Source: Tetragonia tetragonoides
Taxonomy: Eukaryota; Streptophyta; Magnoliopsida; Caryophyllales; Aizoaceae
Direction: 5' to 3'
Length of the DNA stretch: 64,000 nt
Assembly (NCBI GenBank): GCA_038025085.1
Contig: CM076142.1
Span: 5,616,501-5,680,500, forward strand
Part shown: piece after piece, positions 1 to 11,706 of the stretch
Numbering within the stretch: the first letter of the stretch is position 1
How the letters are laid out: the number at the start of each line of letters is the position of its first letter
Program-made: the position numbers and the translations under genes
Notes under the pieces: model-generated
The model's input: only the letters and a program-made list of their open reading frames with translations
What the model was told of the DNA's origin: nothing
Databases searched by the model: none

Positions 1-273
1 TCAGGGCCTTTTCATGTTTGAAATGGATTACTTCGGATTTTGGAAATTTTTGTTACTTCTTGATTCAGATGTTGTGCATTTTTGACATTATCTTCAATTT
101 CGTCTAATAAACTGAGCCAATGTCATGCATCGCCTAACTTGGGACATGTCATTTTTGTTCGCCTTTTTCATTCAGTATCATCAATAGTCATCAGTCCAAA
201 TTTTAACTATGGATAATGTTGTCAAATTTTTACATTATAATTTAATCATCAGTAATTTTGCTTCTTGCTGTAG

Positions 274-2316
274 GACCAATGCTATACAAAGGAATTTACC
301 ACCTATTTTACCAGTACAATCCTAACGGTACGGCGTGGGGTCCACCTGTATGGGCCCACTCAACATCAACAGATCTAATCAACTGGACCCCACAACCAAT
401 TGCCATTGGGCCACAAATGGCAGGCAACATGAATGGAAGTTGGTCGGGTTCAGCTACAATTTTCCCTGATAACAAAATAGCAATGTTATTCACAGGAATT
501 AACCCACAAAACCAACAAGTCCAAAACTTAGTTGTGCCTAAAGACTTATCAGACCCATACCTTAAAGAATGGGTTTTGGTACCTCAAAACCCGGTCATGT
601 TTCCCACCCCACAAAACCAACTTAATGCAAGCTCATTTAGGGATCCGACAACGGCTTGGATCTTACCCGATGGGCAATGGAGGGTCCTTGTTGGGAACAA
701 GCGAAGGAGACGAGGAATGGCCTTGTTGTATAGAAGTAAGGATTTTGTTCATTGGGTTAAAGCTAAGCACCCCTTATACTCGTACAAACATAGTGGCATG
801 TGGGAGTGTCCTGATTTTTTCCCGGTTTATGTCAAAGGCTCTCAAATTGGTGCCGAAACATCTGTTTTTGGTCCATCGGTTAGGCACGTACTTAAACTGA
901 GTTTGGACGATACTAAGCATGATATTTACACAATCGGAACTTATGACATTATGAAGGATGCTTACACCCCTGATGTTGGTTACCAAAATGACTCTAACTT
1001 GAGGTACGACTATGGAAAATACTACGCTTCCAAGACATTTTACGATGGTGATAAGAAGAGGAGGATTTTGCTTGGTTGGGCTAACGAATCTTCTGTTGCG
1101 GAGGCTGACACCAAGAAGGGATGGTCCGGAATTCATGTAAGATTGCCTTTTTCTATCTTTTCTTTTTCTACTTCATGTTAGTATAAAATTAACTACTCAC
1201 ACTAACTTATTTTGAATTGAAATGCAGACTATTCCTAGACACATTTGGCTTGACCAATCCGGGAAGCAATTGATCCAATGGCCAGTTGCAGAGGTTGAGA
1301 CCTTAAGAGGCAAACCTGTCATTGTACCCTCCCAAATGATCAAAGGTGGATCACGATTTGAAGTTTCTGGCATTACTGCTGCACAGGTAAAATAACAAAT
1401 TACGCTAATCAATTAAGGTTGCTTCTTTGTATTAAAAGATTCGATCTGTAAACTACGCAAATCAATTGGTAATGTCATATCTTGTCATATTATTTAAGTA
1501 TACTAGTATCTAATTACTGAGAAATTTCTTGTCTGCAAATTGACAGGCTGATGTAGAAATATCATTCCAAGTTAGTGACTTGAAGAATGTTGAAAAATTT
1601 GAGACAAGTTGGACAAACCCACAATTGCTTTGCAGCCAAAAGGGAGCTTCAGTCAAAGGTGGGCTTGGGCCATTTGGGCTTCTCACTTTGGCTTCCAAGG
1701 GCATTAAAGGGTACCCTGAAGAGCACACTGCTGTCTTCTTCAGAATTTTCAAAGCCAGTGACAAGTTTGTGGTCCTTATGTGCAGTGACCAGAGCAGGTA
1801 AATACTCCTTAATCAAACTTGATTAGTTTAGTAGGTACTAATTAGCTCATGTTCATCAATAAGATCACTAAAAACAATTTGAGCACTCAATTTGCTTCCA
1901 TTTCTACTATGATAACATGTTTAATTTTTCTATTGTAGCTCTTCTCTTAATCCAACCACGGATAAAACTACCTACGGAACTTTTGTTGATGTGGATCCTA
2001 TTCGTGATGGTTTATCCTTGAGAGTCTTGGTAAGTAAAACCGCCATGAAGATACTTGCCATTACTTACATGATATAGGCCCTAGATGTAATTAGATTTGA
2101 GCAGATTATTGATTAAGCATGTTGTTGTTTTGGCAGATTGATCATTCAGTGGTAGAGAGTTTTGGAGCAAAAGGAAAGAACGTTATCACTGCTAGGGTGT
2201 ACCCAACAATGGCAATAGATGATACCGCGCTTTTATACGCGTTTAATTATGGAACAGAAAGTGTTAGGATTACTGGATTGACTGCTTGGAGCATGAAGAA
2301 AGCTCAAATTGCTTAA
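274..2316 (+). CDS. Cell-wall invertase (GH32), copy 1, 5' end outside the window
   Basis: Beta-fructofuranosidase that would cleave sucrose in the cell wall. Visible exons are 274-1136, 1228-1386, 1547-1797, 1939-2029 and 2137-2316 (TAA); bases 1-273 are the preceding intron. The first visible exon begins with [14 protein letters not shown], the segment that follows the NDPNG nucleophile motif in this family, so the signal peptide exon and the 9-base mini-exon lie upstream. Seen: WSGSAT, FRDP (transition-state Asp) and WECPDF (acid/base Glu with the Pro typical of cell-wall rather than vacuolar enzymes). It keeps SLDDTK, the Asp/Lys pair equivalent to Asp239/Lys242 of Arabidopsis cwINV1, which is associated with sucrose binding. 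It ends AQIA without the C-terminal extension of copies 3 and 4. No internal stop is seen. It is the only copy here with all the recognised invertase-type residues. Confidence 0.9.
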
Positions 2317-3086
2317 TTTTTAGCTTAACATATAGGTGGGAGGGGGACACTATTTTTAATATTCCTTCTTACATCACTTTTGTGATTTAATTTGTCCACA
2401 TCCTTAATTATAGCGAATGGAAATGATGTAGTAATACTAGCAACTATTACTTGTGAAAATTCACCATATCACAAGAGATAATGAATGAGAGTTTCTGATA
2501 TATATAGTCAACCTTCAATCTCCATTGTTCATCACAAAATAAAATTTCGCTTTTTTTTTTTCATTCTTGTACCAAGTTCAACATTAGTAATTCCTGTATA
2601 AAATCGTCCCTGTACGGTGGAACAGTGTGATTTTTATGAAGAATAAGGGCGACTTCTTGTCCACAAGTCATCATTGTTTTTCACAAAAGTCACCCCGTCT
2701 CACATGGAACAGTCTTAATTCTTATACAAGTTTTTTGTGGATTCAACAACCCCCTGCCCTTGTCTCTGTCACTGAGTCACTGCCAGTGGTTCTTCTCTAC
2801 CCCTCAAATGGGTGCGCGGGTCCATCTGCCCACCATCTATTGTGTTTGACAACCATTTAACTCCACGAAGCATGGAAATCTATCCCAATGTTCTTGTGCA
2901 TCATTTCATTTGTTTTCTTCAAAGATAGCAAAGTCGTTTAAGGACATTTACCTATTATTACGCCTCTTTTTCCTATAAATATCGTCACATTTGGATTCAC
3001 ATTGTATCACATTTCATCCATTGTGCTTCATCCATTTTGATCTCTTCATCCATATAGGTTTAGCTACCTAGCGTTTAGCGACCGCC
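2317..3086. other. Intergenic: copy 1 3' region and copy 2 promoter
   Basis: No gene seen. The first part holds the presumed 3' UTR of copy 1. The last ~110 bases are the copy 2 core promoter and leader. Confidence 0.6.
2974..2981 (+). promoter_or_regulatory. TATA box of GH32 copy 2
   Basis: TATAAATA lies about 113 bases before the copy 2 start codon, a normal plant TATA-to-ATG spacing given a leader of roughly 80 bases. Confidence 0.6.
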
Positions 3087-5656
3087 ATGGCTAGCTTGGA
3101 ATCTACAATACTACTAGCCATCTTGTTGCTCGTCTCTATCCTACTTCATAGCTTTGAAGGTTCACAAGCTCTTACTAATCAACCTTATCGAACCGGATTC
3201 CATTTTCAACCCCTTAAGAATTACATGAATGGTACTAACTTAATTATGGCCATGTGCAATTATATCATCATCAAGTAAGACTACTTTTAATGATTCGTTG
3301 AGTATTATCTAATCAAAGTCTTTCTTTTCCTGTTTCCATTGCAACGGACATCCAACATTTCAGATCCTAATGGTAAGTTTCCTCTACCCTTCAAACTTTC
3401 ATTGTATGGTTCATTGTTGAAGTTAACAGGCACATTATGTCTGACGAAACTGATTTTGCTATTAAATTTTGCTTATAAATTTTTCCTTGGCGTAAGGCTT
3501 CTCCGTTCTACCAATACATGTTAGAACACAAAAACTTGTATAACACGATTTTAATCACATCTTATTGTATAGGACCAATGCTATACAAAGGAATATACCA
3601 CTTGTTTTACCAGTACAATCCCATTGGAGATGGTTCACCGGATGGTCCTCGAGTTTGGGGTCACTCAACATCGATTGATCTCGTCAATTGGACTCCACAA
3701 CCAATTGCAATTCAGCCACAAATGTCAGCTAACAATCATAGTAGTTTTTCAGGATCAGCCACAATTCTCCCAGGGAATAAACCAATAATACTCTTTACAG
3801 GCATTAACTCCTTAGACCAACAAGTCCAAAATGTAGCCGTGCCTAAAAACATAACGGACCCTTACCTTAGGGAATGGGTTTTGGTGCCTCAAAATCCTGT
3901 AATGTACCCTACACTCAAAAATAAAATCAACCCTCAATCGTTCAGGGATCCTACCACAGCTTGGTTGTCACCGGATGGCATGTGGAAGGTGATAATCGGG
4001 AGCACAAGGAATAATCGCGGTTTGGCATTGTTGTTCCAAAGCAAGGATTTTATTCAATGGGTTCAAACTAAGCAACCTTTATATTCAGAGAACGATACAG
4101 GGATGTGGGAGTGTGTTGATTTTTTCCCTGTTTATGTTAACCACGGTTCAAATAATAATACTGGTGTTGATACATCCACCTTTGGTCCGAATGTTAAGCA
4201 TGTACTTAAAGCAAGCTTGTCTACTAATCAGTGTGATGTTTACACAATTGGAACTTATGATACTAAGAAAGATACATATAGTCCTGATATGGGTTATAAA
4301 CTGAATGCCTCTAGTTTGAGGTACGACTATGGAATGTACTATGCTTCTAAGACGTTTTATGATGGCGATAAGAAGAGAAGGATTTTGCTCAGTTGGATTA
4401 TGGAATCGTCGAATCTGACAAACGACGAGATCAAGATGCAAGGCTGGTCTGGCATTCATGTGAGACTATACATACTTTCCCCCTACAGTAGTATATATAT
4501 ATATATGCTGTGCACTTGTGTTGCACATGTATAAAGAGTGAAATAATTTTAGAATTTTCTGAAACACAGGGAATTCCAAGGAGAATATGGCTTGACAAAT
4601 CTGGTAAACAGTTACTCCAATGGCCAGTTTCAGAGGTTGAAACTTTGAGAGAGAATCCAATCAGTTCACCCACCAAAGTGAACAGTGGAGGATCACTATT
4701 TGAAGTTTCTGGCATTACTGCTGCACAGGTAAAAAAAAATTATCTAATTTTATTATTGGTATGTTTAAGAGAATGCATAGCAGTTCTGAATTTTTTTTAC
4801 CTGAGTTCATATGATTATCTACAGGCAGATGTAGAAATATCATTCAGCATTAGTAGCTTAGAGAATGCTGAGAAATTGGAGTCAAATTGGACAGACCCAC
4901 AGTTGATTTGCAAGCGATATGGAGCTTCAATCAAAGGTGGGCTTGGACCATTTGGGCTACTAACCTTAGCTTCTAAGGGCTTGGAAGAGTATACTGCTGT
5001 GTTTTTCAGAATTTTCAAAGCTACTAACAGAGTTGTGGTCCTTATGTGCAGTGACCAAAGCAGGTGACTTGTGAACTTTAGTTTCTAACCTGAATTCCTG
5101 ATATTCTTATTGGAAAATTTGGCGATAACCCGCTAAACTTTACGTCATTTTGTCGAGAACACCCTAATAAAAAAAACTTTGGCCAGTTTTCAGTTTTTTT
5201 TTTTTTTTTTCTTTGGATAATTATTATTGAAGTACTGAACTTGCATTTTTTTTTTTTTGTTATAGATCTTCCCTAAATCTAATCCCACTTAAAACAACAT
5301 ATGGAACATTTGTGGATGTAGATCCAATTGGTGAAGGCTTATCCTTGAGAGTTTTGGTTAGTAGAACTGGCGGTTATTACTATGGTTAATTTTATTTAAT
5401 TTTTTGGCATTTTTAACTATTTTATTTGTGGACAATTGGTTAATACTTAATACATAATTTCTGTCTTTTGGTATAGATTGACCGTTCCGTTGTGGAGACT
5501 TTCGAAGGAAAAGGAAAGAATGTTATTACAGCTAGGGTTTATCCAACTCTAGTTACAAATGACAATGCCTATTTGTACGTGTTCAATAATGGGACTGATA
5601 ATGTGAAAATTACTGAATTGACTGCTTGGAGCATGAAGAAAGCCGAAATTGCTTAA
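3087..5656 (+). CDS. GH32 cell-wall invertase-like protein, copy 2 (altered active site)
   Basis: Seven exons: 3087-3231, 3364-3372, 3573-4459, 4570-4728, 4825-5063, 5266-5356 and 5477-5656. They sum to 1710 bases, 569 aa, in frame. The ATG follows ACCGCC and opens a hydrophobic signal peptide; RTGFHFQP follows. The 9-base mini-exon (atcctaatg) restores the NDPNG nucleophile motif across two introns, the classic plant invertase structure. FRDP and the Glu of the WEC motif are present, so hydrolysis chemistry could remain. It departs from invertases at substrate-binding positions: the Trp of the WGxxVWAHS segment is replaced ([11 protein letters not shown]), the Trp of CWSGSAT is Phe, WECPDF is WECVDF, and the Asp/Lys pair SLDDTK is SLSTNQ. 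It may be an FEH-like or non-sucrolytic ('defective') invertase. It lies in tandem with copy 1, 770 bases downstream. Confidence 0.88.
3364..3372 (+). other. 9-base mini-exon of GH32 copy 2
   Basis: The sequence tttcag|atcctaatg|gtaagt encodes the DPN core of the NDPNG motif. Exon 1 supplies the first base of the Asp codon; the mini-exon's last base plus the next exon makes Gly. Such a mini-exon is a known feature of plant acid invertase genes. Confidence 0.9.
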
Positions 5657-5740
5657 TTGACTAAAAATTGTAAAGGACATGCAGTCAAAATATTAATATA
5701 ATCAGCATAACTAACAATATTGCTTACTTGGATTATTGTA

Positions 5741-5744
<4 letters not shown>

Positions 5745-5776
<32 letters not shown>
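5745..5776 (-). repeat. Tail-only retroposon insertion (poly-T plus gctg)
   Basis: About 28 T residues and gctg are flanked by a perfect 17-base direct repeat (ttggattattgtaagtt at 5728-5744 and 5777-5793). This is what an extremely 5'-truncated polyadenylated retroposon on the minus strand would leave. Confidence 0.55.
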
Positions 5777-5779
<3 letters not shown>

Positions 5780-5950
5780 GATTATTGTAAGTTATGCTGA
5801 TTATGTTACACACATACATACAGCTAGTGGTGGTGATATTATGTAGCAAATATATGCACATATATATCACACGTGATTTGGCTGTTATTTGGACGTGTTC
5901 TGAATGGTGAAATTCTTCTGGATTAATGGATGTATTTTGACTGATTGTAG

Positions 5951-5959
5951 ATCCCAACG
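5951..5959 (+). pseudogene. Orphan GH32 mini-exon
   Basis: The bases tgtag|atcccaacg|gttag encode D-P-N in the phase of the invertase mini-exon and carry both splice sites. They closely match the copy 4 mini-exon (cag|atcccaatg|gttag). No exon 1 or exon 3 lies next to it, so this is probably a relic of a lost or rearranged GH32 copy. Confidence 0.45.
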
Positions 5960-6532
5960 GTTAGTTTTTATTTTCTCATTTTCTTCATTATTGGTGTTCA
6001 TATTGTTCTTTTTCCTTTTATATTGTATGGTATGATTTGATGATTTAAATAAGGTTATATATCAAACGACTAACGTATTTGAGGAACAAAACAATAAAGT
6101 GACTGAATAATAGAGTATTAAATAAATAAAACTAAAAAAAAGAAGTGATTTCAGTATTATCCTACTATTCGTCGTGTTGGTCCATGAATAGATGTGGTAC
6201 ATGATTTCAGTACCCATTGGAGATTGGACCAATAATCAGAACTCAAAAGCGGGCTGCCTGTACTGGGTTAGGCTGCTATTCGGTAGCCCATTTGTGGCAT
6301 TATATTAGCCCAATCACATAGAGTAGCAAGATTTACTTCTGCTTCTTACAAAAACACTTGTGTAGACTTAGTTCATGATAGACCAATACTTCACACGGAG
6401 TCATCCCTCTAATAGTGGAGTCATCCCATGTTTTATTTGGAGCCACCTCTCAAATTTACTTGATCCATAGTGGATTAAGTCCACAGAAGACATGTTGTCT
6501 TCTTCTTCTTTCTAAGGAGACATTAGCAATAT

Positions 6533-6631
6533 TTGGCCAGCTATCCACCCTTTGAGGTGCCAACAAACCAGCGCGGGGAATAATCACTGTGGTCGACGGT
6601 GAATACCCTTAGTCGTGAACCAAAAAAACAA
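6533..6631 (+). mobile_element. 5'-truncated SINE (same family as 49150-49343)
   Basis: The sequence from 'ttggccagc' to 'gtcgtgaacc' plus A-tail matches the 3' half of the full SINE at 49150-49343. It is flanked by a perfect 19-base target duplication (aaggagacattagcaatat at 6514-6532 and 6632-6650). Confidence 0.8.
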
Positions 6632-6747
6632 AAGGAGACATTAGCAATATATACTTCAATTAATTTTGAAAAGGCTCATCATTGGGTAAGCTTTCTTCTT
6701 CTTTTGCCTCTTCCGTCTTCAGAGTACTCCTTGTACTGACAGTCCTC

Positions 6748-7824
6748 CTATATCAACGGAGGCCAAGCTGCGCGTAGGACTTCATTGATGTCATGAGTCC
6801 CCTTCATTGAAAGGCAAACAGTATCATCCATTAAAGATTTTTTTAGTTGTAGTTGGCGTAACTGTGGGGCCTTTACTGGTCCAAAGGAGAATGTCCGCAT
6901 ATTGTTGCATTCGTCAATGTTCACTGACTGCAAAGATGGCAATTCTACAACATTACTCTGGGCAGAGAAGGAGTTCATTCGTGGACAGCAGCACAGTTCG
7001 AGTTGGCTTAGTTTTGGTGCGACCAAGGGTCCTAATGAGAATGATTGAAGAACCTTGCAACATCTAAGCTCGATTTCTTCTAGTGATGGAAAAAGCAAGG
7101 GAATTCGGGGTCCAGAGCAGAAATTGCGAAGTTCTTTCAAATTTGACAAGCTTATGCGCCTTAGCCGAGGAAAAGCAGCGATACCTGATGAATATGATCC
7201 AGAAGTAGCACCACATGTTTCTTCTCCTGCTTCATCACTGCTGTTTCCTCCTAATTTAAAGTCATATATCTTCATTATTGTTTCCATTTCATCACATGAT
7301 GTTATCTTAATTTCTTCAAGCAGCTGCAGTTGTTCAAGACCACCCCTGTTGGTGTTGGCGACCAAAGAAGCTGAGAATAAGTACTTCCATTTACGCTGTT
7401 CCCATACCTCAAGGCAACGAAGATTTTGAAACAACTTCCATTCAACTATGGGCTTCAGCTTTTTCACCCCACTTACGGTCAATCGTCTCAACTGCATACA
7501 AAACGACTTAGTGGCATCATCTTCTTCATTCCTCATCAGTACTAAATTTTCATTCGAGTAACTCCATGGCAAACCATAATCTGCACCTTTCACTGATAGT
7601 TCTTCCAAATTCTGCATCCAGGACAAGAATCGTTGTCTTGCAGCTGAAAGCAACACTTTTGGACCATTCATCTGCTCCACTACACAGATGACTTCAAGCT
7701 TCAACACTTTCAACTGTGGCATTGGGTTTGACGCTGAAGTAGCACACACATATGGATGCCACAACTCTGTTACTTCATTTACGTCTATACACAAGCCTAA
7801 CAAGCTCAAACAAGGGAACTTGAT
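6748..7824 (-). pseudogene. Terminal LRR exon of the CNL pseudogene
   Basis: An open exon of about 358 codons begins after the acceptor atgcag and ends at a stop at 6748. It contains repeated LRR-like units such as FPSLEEIELRCCKVL, APKLSQLELCCCPRM and LPSLQSVNIDECNNM, typical of C-terminal CNL repeats. It is the best preserved part of the gene and is open throughout. By itself it has no start, signal or nucleotide-binding domain. Confidence 0.8.
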
Positions 7825-7854
7825 CTGCATTGCAATACCAATAAAAATTCATTA

Positions 7855-7962
7855 CAACAACAACAACCCAGTAAGTGTCCCGCCTAGGGCGGGGTCTGGG
7901 GAGGTCCAGATGTACGCAGTCTTACCCCTAACTAGTTGCCTAGAAGAGAGACTGTTTCCGAA
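7855..7962 (-). mobile_element. 5'-truncated Au-like SINE in the LRR intron
   Basis: On the minus strand it reads CGGAAACAGTCTCTC ... GGGTAAGACTGCGTAC ... ACTGGGTTGTTGTTGTTGT, the 3' part of the plant Au SINE with its (TTG)n tail. It is flanked by a perfect 15-base duplication (aataaaaattcatta at 7840-7854 and 7963-7977). Confidence 0.8.
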
Positions 7963-8300
7963 AATAAAAATTCATTAGTATAATGTAATTAACCATAACG
8001 GATAACCAGTATATATTATTGGGCGATTCATCGGATTACAAAATTTTCCTTTGAATGTTTAAAATTTTGGCTTTGAATTCAACTTCATAAACCCCACAAG
8101 CAACTCCTGCTCTAGTGGTGTACGAGGGACTGTAAAATGTATGAAGCATTTCCCTTGTAAAAACCAAAATGGTTATTTCCCAATAAAATACATGTAGAAT
8201 TTAAAAACAAATTGTCCACTCTGTAGAAATTTTCAAAACACACACCTTCCACGTAGATTGTCCCGATAACTATTCATAGTGAAATTTTAAACCAATCTTA

Positions 8301-8411
8301 GGGTGTGTTCTTTTTCATTGAATTGAACGAAATAGTAATCTGTGATTAAAAAACAGTAGATCACTCCAATAAACTGAACCAATTATTCAGTAAGTGCAAA
8401 AGAACACACCC
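8301..8411. mobile_element. Tourist-like MITE
   Basis: Terminal inverted repeats gggtgtgttcttttt / aaaagaacacaccc are flanked by TTA on both sides (8298-8300 and 8412-8414), as in PIF/Harbinger MITEs. Fragments resembling its two ends recur near 8510-8540 and 8840-8870. It sits in the CNL intron. Confidence 0.7.
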
Positions 8412-9459
8412 TTAATCAATGAATATGGACCATTGTTATAATTTTCCCATATACACCATTGGACCATTTCACTTCATTGTACAAGAGTTTTGTTGGATAT
8501 TTGGAGCTACTAATCGATGAATATGGACACCAATTATTCAGTAAGTGGGAAGTTGGTAACAAGCAGGCCAGGCAAACGGTCTGCTAAAATGATTGCACTA
8601 AAACGGCTGCATGAGCATCGTAGTATTGGGGGAAAAGATACTAGTGGATAGTTTCCTAATTTTATCTTAATTAGATCAGCAAGGTGCTCCATAGAATACT
8701 CAATTAATGGGGGCCCTGATATTATGTCCTCTTAATGTTTGAGAGAAAATCCTACTCTACTATGATAGTGGTTTTCCCACCTTTGAAAATCCTACTCTAC
8801 CTCTGAATTTTCCACATAAAATTCTTTGTGGGTCGTTTTTTTCCATTGAGTTGAACTGAATAGTAATATGGACAGAATAGCCCCCACTCACAATTGGGCT
8901 CATTTGGTACTAATTTAAAGGTTTGACTAAGTGCCTCACTAAAATATATCAAGTGCTACCACCACAAAAGCCCCAATACCACGGTGACATTACCACACCA
9001 AAAAAAAAAAAAAAGCAAAATAGCGTCAGCTCTAAAGTCAGAATTAGGCAAAAAATTTACGGCGTCGGATTTCTAAATATTCTGTTGTCTTAATTTCGGG
9101 CTCAACGTCGGATAAATAATTCTCATCCATTGCTAAGGACTGCACGGCTGCACCTTTCCCAACAAAAACAAGAAATGCATTTTGTCGATTTTGGGCTGCC
9201 ACAATGCAATGATGGCATGGCAAGCTGAGATCTGAAGAGTGGGGTATAAGTGAAATATGATAATCCAATATAGTAACCAAGTAGAAAAAAGATTAGAGGA
9301 AGAATTGGGAGTATAAGTAGTAAGTGCTCCACTCTTACAATCCAGCCGTCAAAATAAAATTTCCTCTACCTTTCTTCTCTGCTTGCTCCCCTCATCCCAT
9401 CAAAGATGGTTTGGTTTGCCTAGCGTGTGTGAATTGTGGGCTATTGCATGCGCTCTTAT

Positions 9460-9501
<42 letters not shown>

Positions 9502-9559
9502 GGAAAAAAGACTCGGGGGAGGGAGTATTAGAGTAGGAGTAATGGGTGAAGTATTGTAC
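8412..9559. other. Remainder of CNL intron
   Basis: AT-rich sequence with MITE fragments and a 37-base poly-A run at 9463-9499. No coding exon seen. Confidence 0.55.
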
Positions 9560-10313
9560 CTTGTGATTGAATAAAGTGTTGGAGCTTTCTGACCTGGCAA
9601 ATGCTTTCATTCCGAAGGGAAGGTACAAAGTTTGTAAGGCGGGGAAATCCAGTTGATAACTCCCCCCATAGAAACACTTGAGATTTATCAAATTTTGAAG
9701 CAAGAGTGAGTGTAGTTTGGGAAATGGGATGATTCCGGAGGAAATGTCACCGCATTGACCCCCTCTTTCGGATTCCATGATTATCACTTCCCTCATCTTG
9801 TAGCAACGTGATATGCTTAATTTTTCAAGATGCACAAGAGCAGCAGCAATTGAGGGCGAGCAAGGTTTTCCAAGGTTTCACAATCTGAAATGAATATGAC
9901 CTTCAAGTTGAAAAAGCTAGAAAAAGAGTGCGCCATAGTACTGTTGGGGATGTGTTGCGAGGGGCTCTCTTTAGGTGACTGTGACTCCCACACCTCTTTA
10001 ATGCCAATGCGATCTAGAACTAATTCCTCCAGGGACGGAAATCAAACAGAGCTTGGCACACTTGTGGACTATCACCGTAGCTGCCGTTGCCATCCCCGGT
10101 AGTGGAAGATTTTGCTTCTCCCAACAAGCCCTCTAGTTTTGGCAAATCTTCTAGCGTTATCTTCTCTAAACATGGCAGCTCAATGGAATCAGTTTCTTTA
10201 TTCGCTTGAGCTTCCTCACTCGAATACACAGAGCGGCCATATATATTCACCATGAACACAAACTTCACATTACTCAAGAGGACAAACATAGAAAAGTCAA
10301 GTTGTGCGCACAA
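9560..10313 (-). pseudogene. Frameshifted LRR exon of the CNL pseudogene
   Basis: LRR coding is recognisable in three different frames: SIELPCLEKITLEDLPKLE (about 10180), then SLEELVLDRIGIKEVWES (about 10000), then SIAAALVHLEKLSISRC (about 9830) running into FPALQTLYLP. The frame changes near 10040 and again near 9860, each consistent with a small indel. The 3' border fits a GTACAATAC donor at 9559. Confidence 0.7.
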
Positions 10314-10358
10314 TCAACAGGCAGAGCATAAGGTCGTAGGTTTTTTAAGTCACGCAGA

Positions 10359-10691
10359 TCAATCCAATGTCGCCCAGTTACAACTGTCCAAACACAATGT
10401 TGTAAGACTATGGGGTAGTCTCATTGATTCTGGTAACCTCGACTTAATTTCCATGCCCGTTAGGTGTAGAACCTTCAAATTAGTGATTCCCCTTAAGAAA
10501 GTGCTTGAGAACTGTGCGGCTCCGCTGCATTCCAATAGCAAAGTTTGAAGCATGTCACTCCTGAGTCCATCAAGACGTGCATGATCATGGGTAGACATCA
10601 ATGATACGGCAGTGTATTCTTTGAAACTCTCCTCTAGAAGCAATCGAGGCATGTCTTCCACCATAAACTTGTTTCCCTCTGCATGCATGCA
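10359..10691 (-). pseudogene. LRR-start exon of the CNL pseudogene
   Basis: After an acceptor (gcatgcag), the exon encodes EGNKFMVEDMPRLLLEES and a downstream LDGLRSDMLQTLLLECS, the linker that follows the NB-ARC in this CNL class, then LKVLHLTGMEIKSRLPESM. It meets a stop after CNWATLD, and the expected GDIGxxxDLKNL continuation is visible only in other frames. More frameshifts are therefore likely at 10330-10360. Confidence 0.7.
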
Positions 10692-10865
10692 ATATGAATA
10701 CAAGACATTTGATCAACATTCTTTCATCAAGTATTACTTACACCGATGTTACGACAATTTTCATCCTACGAAACCAGCGAAAATGCATTCTCATCAAGTA
10801 GGAAAATCATAACACCAAAAAGAAAAAGAAAAAGAACAATCCAATTATAGAAACATTTATAATTA

Positions 10866-11697
10866 GGAAAATTTACTGTAAATAATCCCAAGTTTCAGTG
10901 GTGTGCCAACAATAATCCCAAGTTGAAAGATCATTCCTAGTAATCCCAAGTTTCAAGTTGTATGCTGATAATGCACCCGGATAAAACACCGTTAGGTGAA
11001 CAGTTATATATGCTGATGTGGCTTTTTAATTTAAAATTTTTTACTTACTTTAAATGTTCTTTTGTTTTTGTTTTTTTTTTCTTTTTTCTTCTGCTTTCTC
11101 TCCTCATCGCCTCTTCCCACATATCCATTCTGTCTCCTCCCTCCTCCCTCCTCCATCCTTCTCCTTCCCCCACCACTTAATCCGACCATCACCATTAAAT
11201 TACCCATCATCAGCGCCTATCAACCAGAGCCCCGTCTCCAGCCATCAAACCAAGCCTTCGATTTAGCTTAATTACGCCTCATAACTAAAAGAGAGAGAAC
11301 GAGAGAGAATGAGGTTAAAGGATGTCAGTAGTGAAAGATGACAAAACTTACCATTGTCTCTACCTTTTATTAAACATATAGATATGAGAATGGAGAGGGA
11401 GGATGATAGAGGAGATGAAGGAAACTTCGTGGAAGAAAGCAAATATTGGGGAAGATAAGCATTCCAAGTTTCCAACCAGGGAAGGATTTTTGTTGGCCAC
11501 AAAGAAAAAAGAAAAGGATAAAAATAAGTAAAACTAATATGCCACATCATTTGGTTTGTGACGGAAAAATATCACCGTTAGCTGCTGTTCATTATTGGCA
11601 CACAAGTCAAAACATAGGATTATTAGTAGAGATTTTTCAACTTGGGATTATTATTGGCACACCGCGTAAACTTGGGATTATTCAGAGTTATTTTTCC
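10866..11697. mobile_element. MULE-like non-autonomous element with long inverted repeats
   Basis: The left arm (ggaaaatttactgt, then aataatcccaagttt repeats) and right arm (reverse complement ggaaaaataactctg, then aataatcccaagttt) pair over 100 bases or more. The flanks are ttataatta (10857-10865) and ttataagta (11698-11706), a 9-base duplication with one mismatch, as for Mutator-like elements. The interior is pyrimidine- then purine-rich and holds no recognised gene. Confidence 0.65.
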
Positions 11698-11706
11698 TTA
11701 TAAGTA

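Larger units (their letters stand above)
5657..6532. other. Intergenic region downstream of GH32 copy 2
   Basis: Contains a poly-T retroinsertion (5745-5776) and an orphan mini-exon-like sequence (5951-5959). No coding exon of GPMxYKG type follows it, so I call no gene. Confidence 0.6.

Noticed and set aside
9044..9332. Minus-strand hydrophobic open frames
   Set aside because: They lie in the CNL intron, have no family resemblance, and low-complexity AT-rich DNA explains them.
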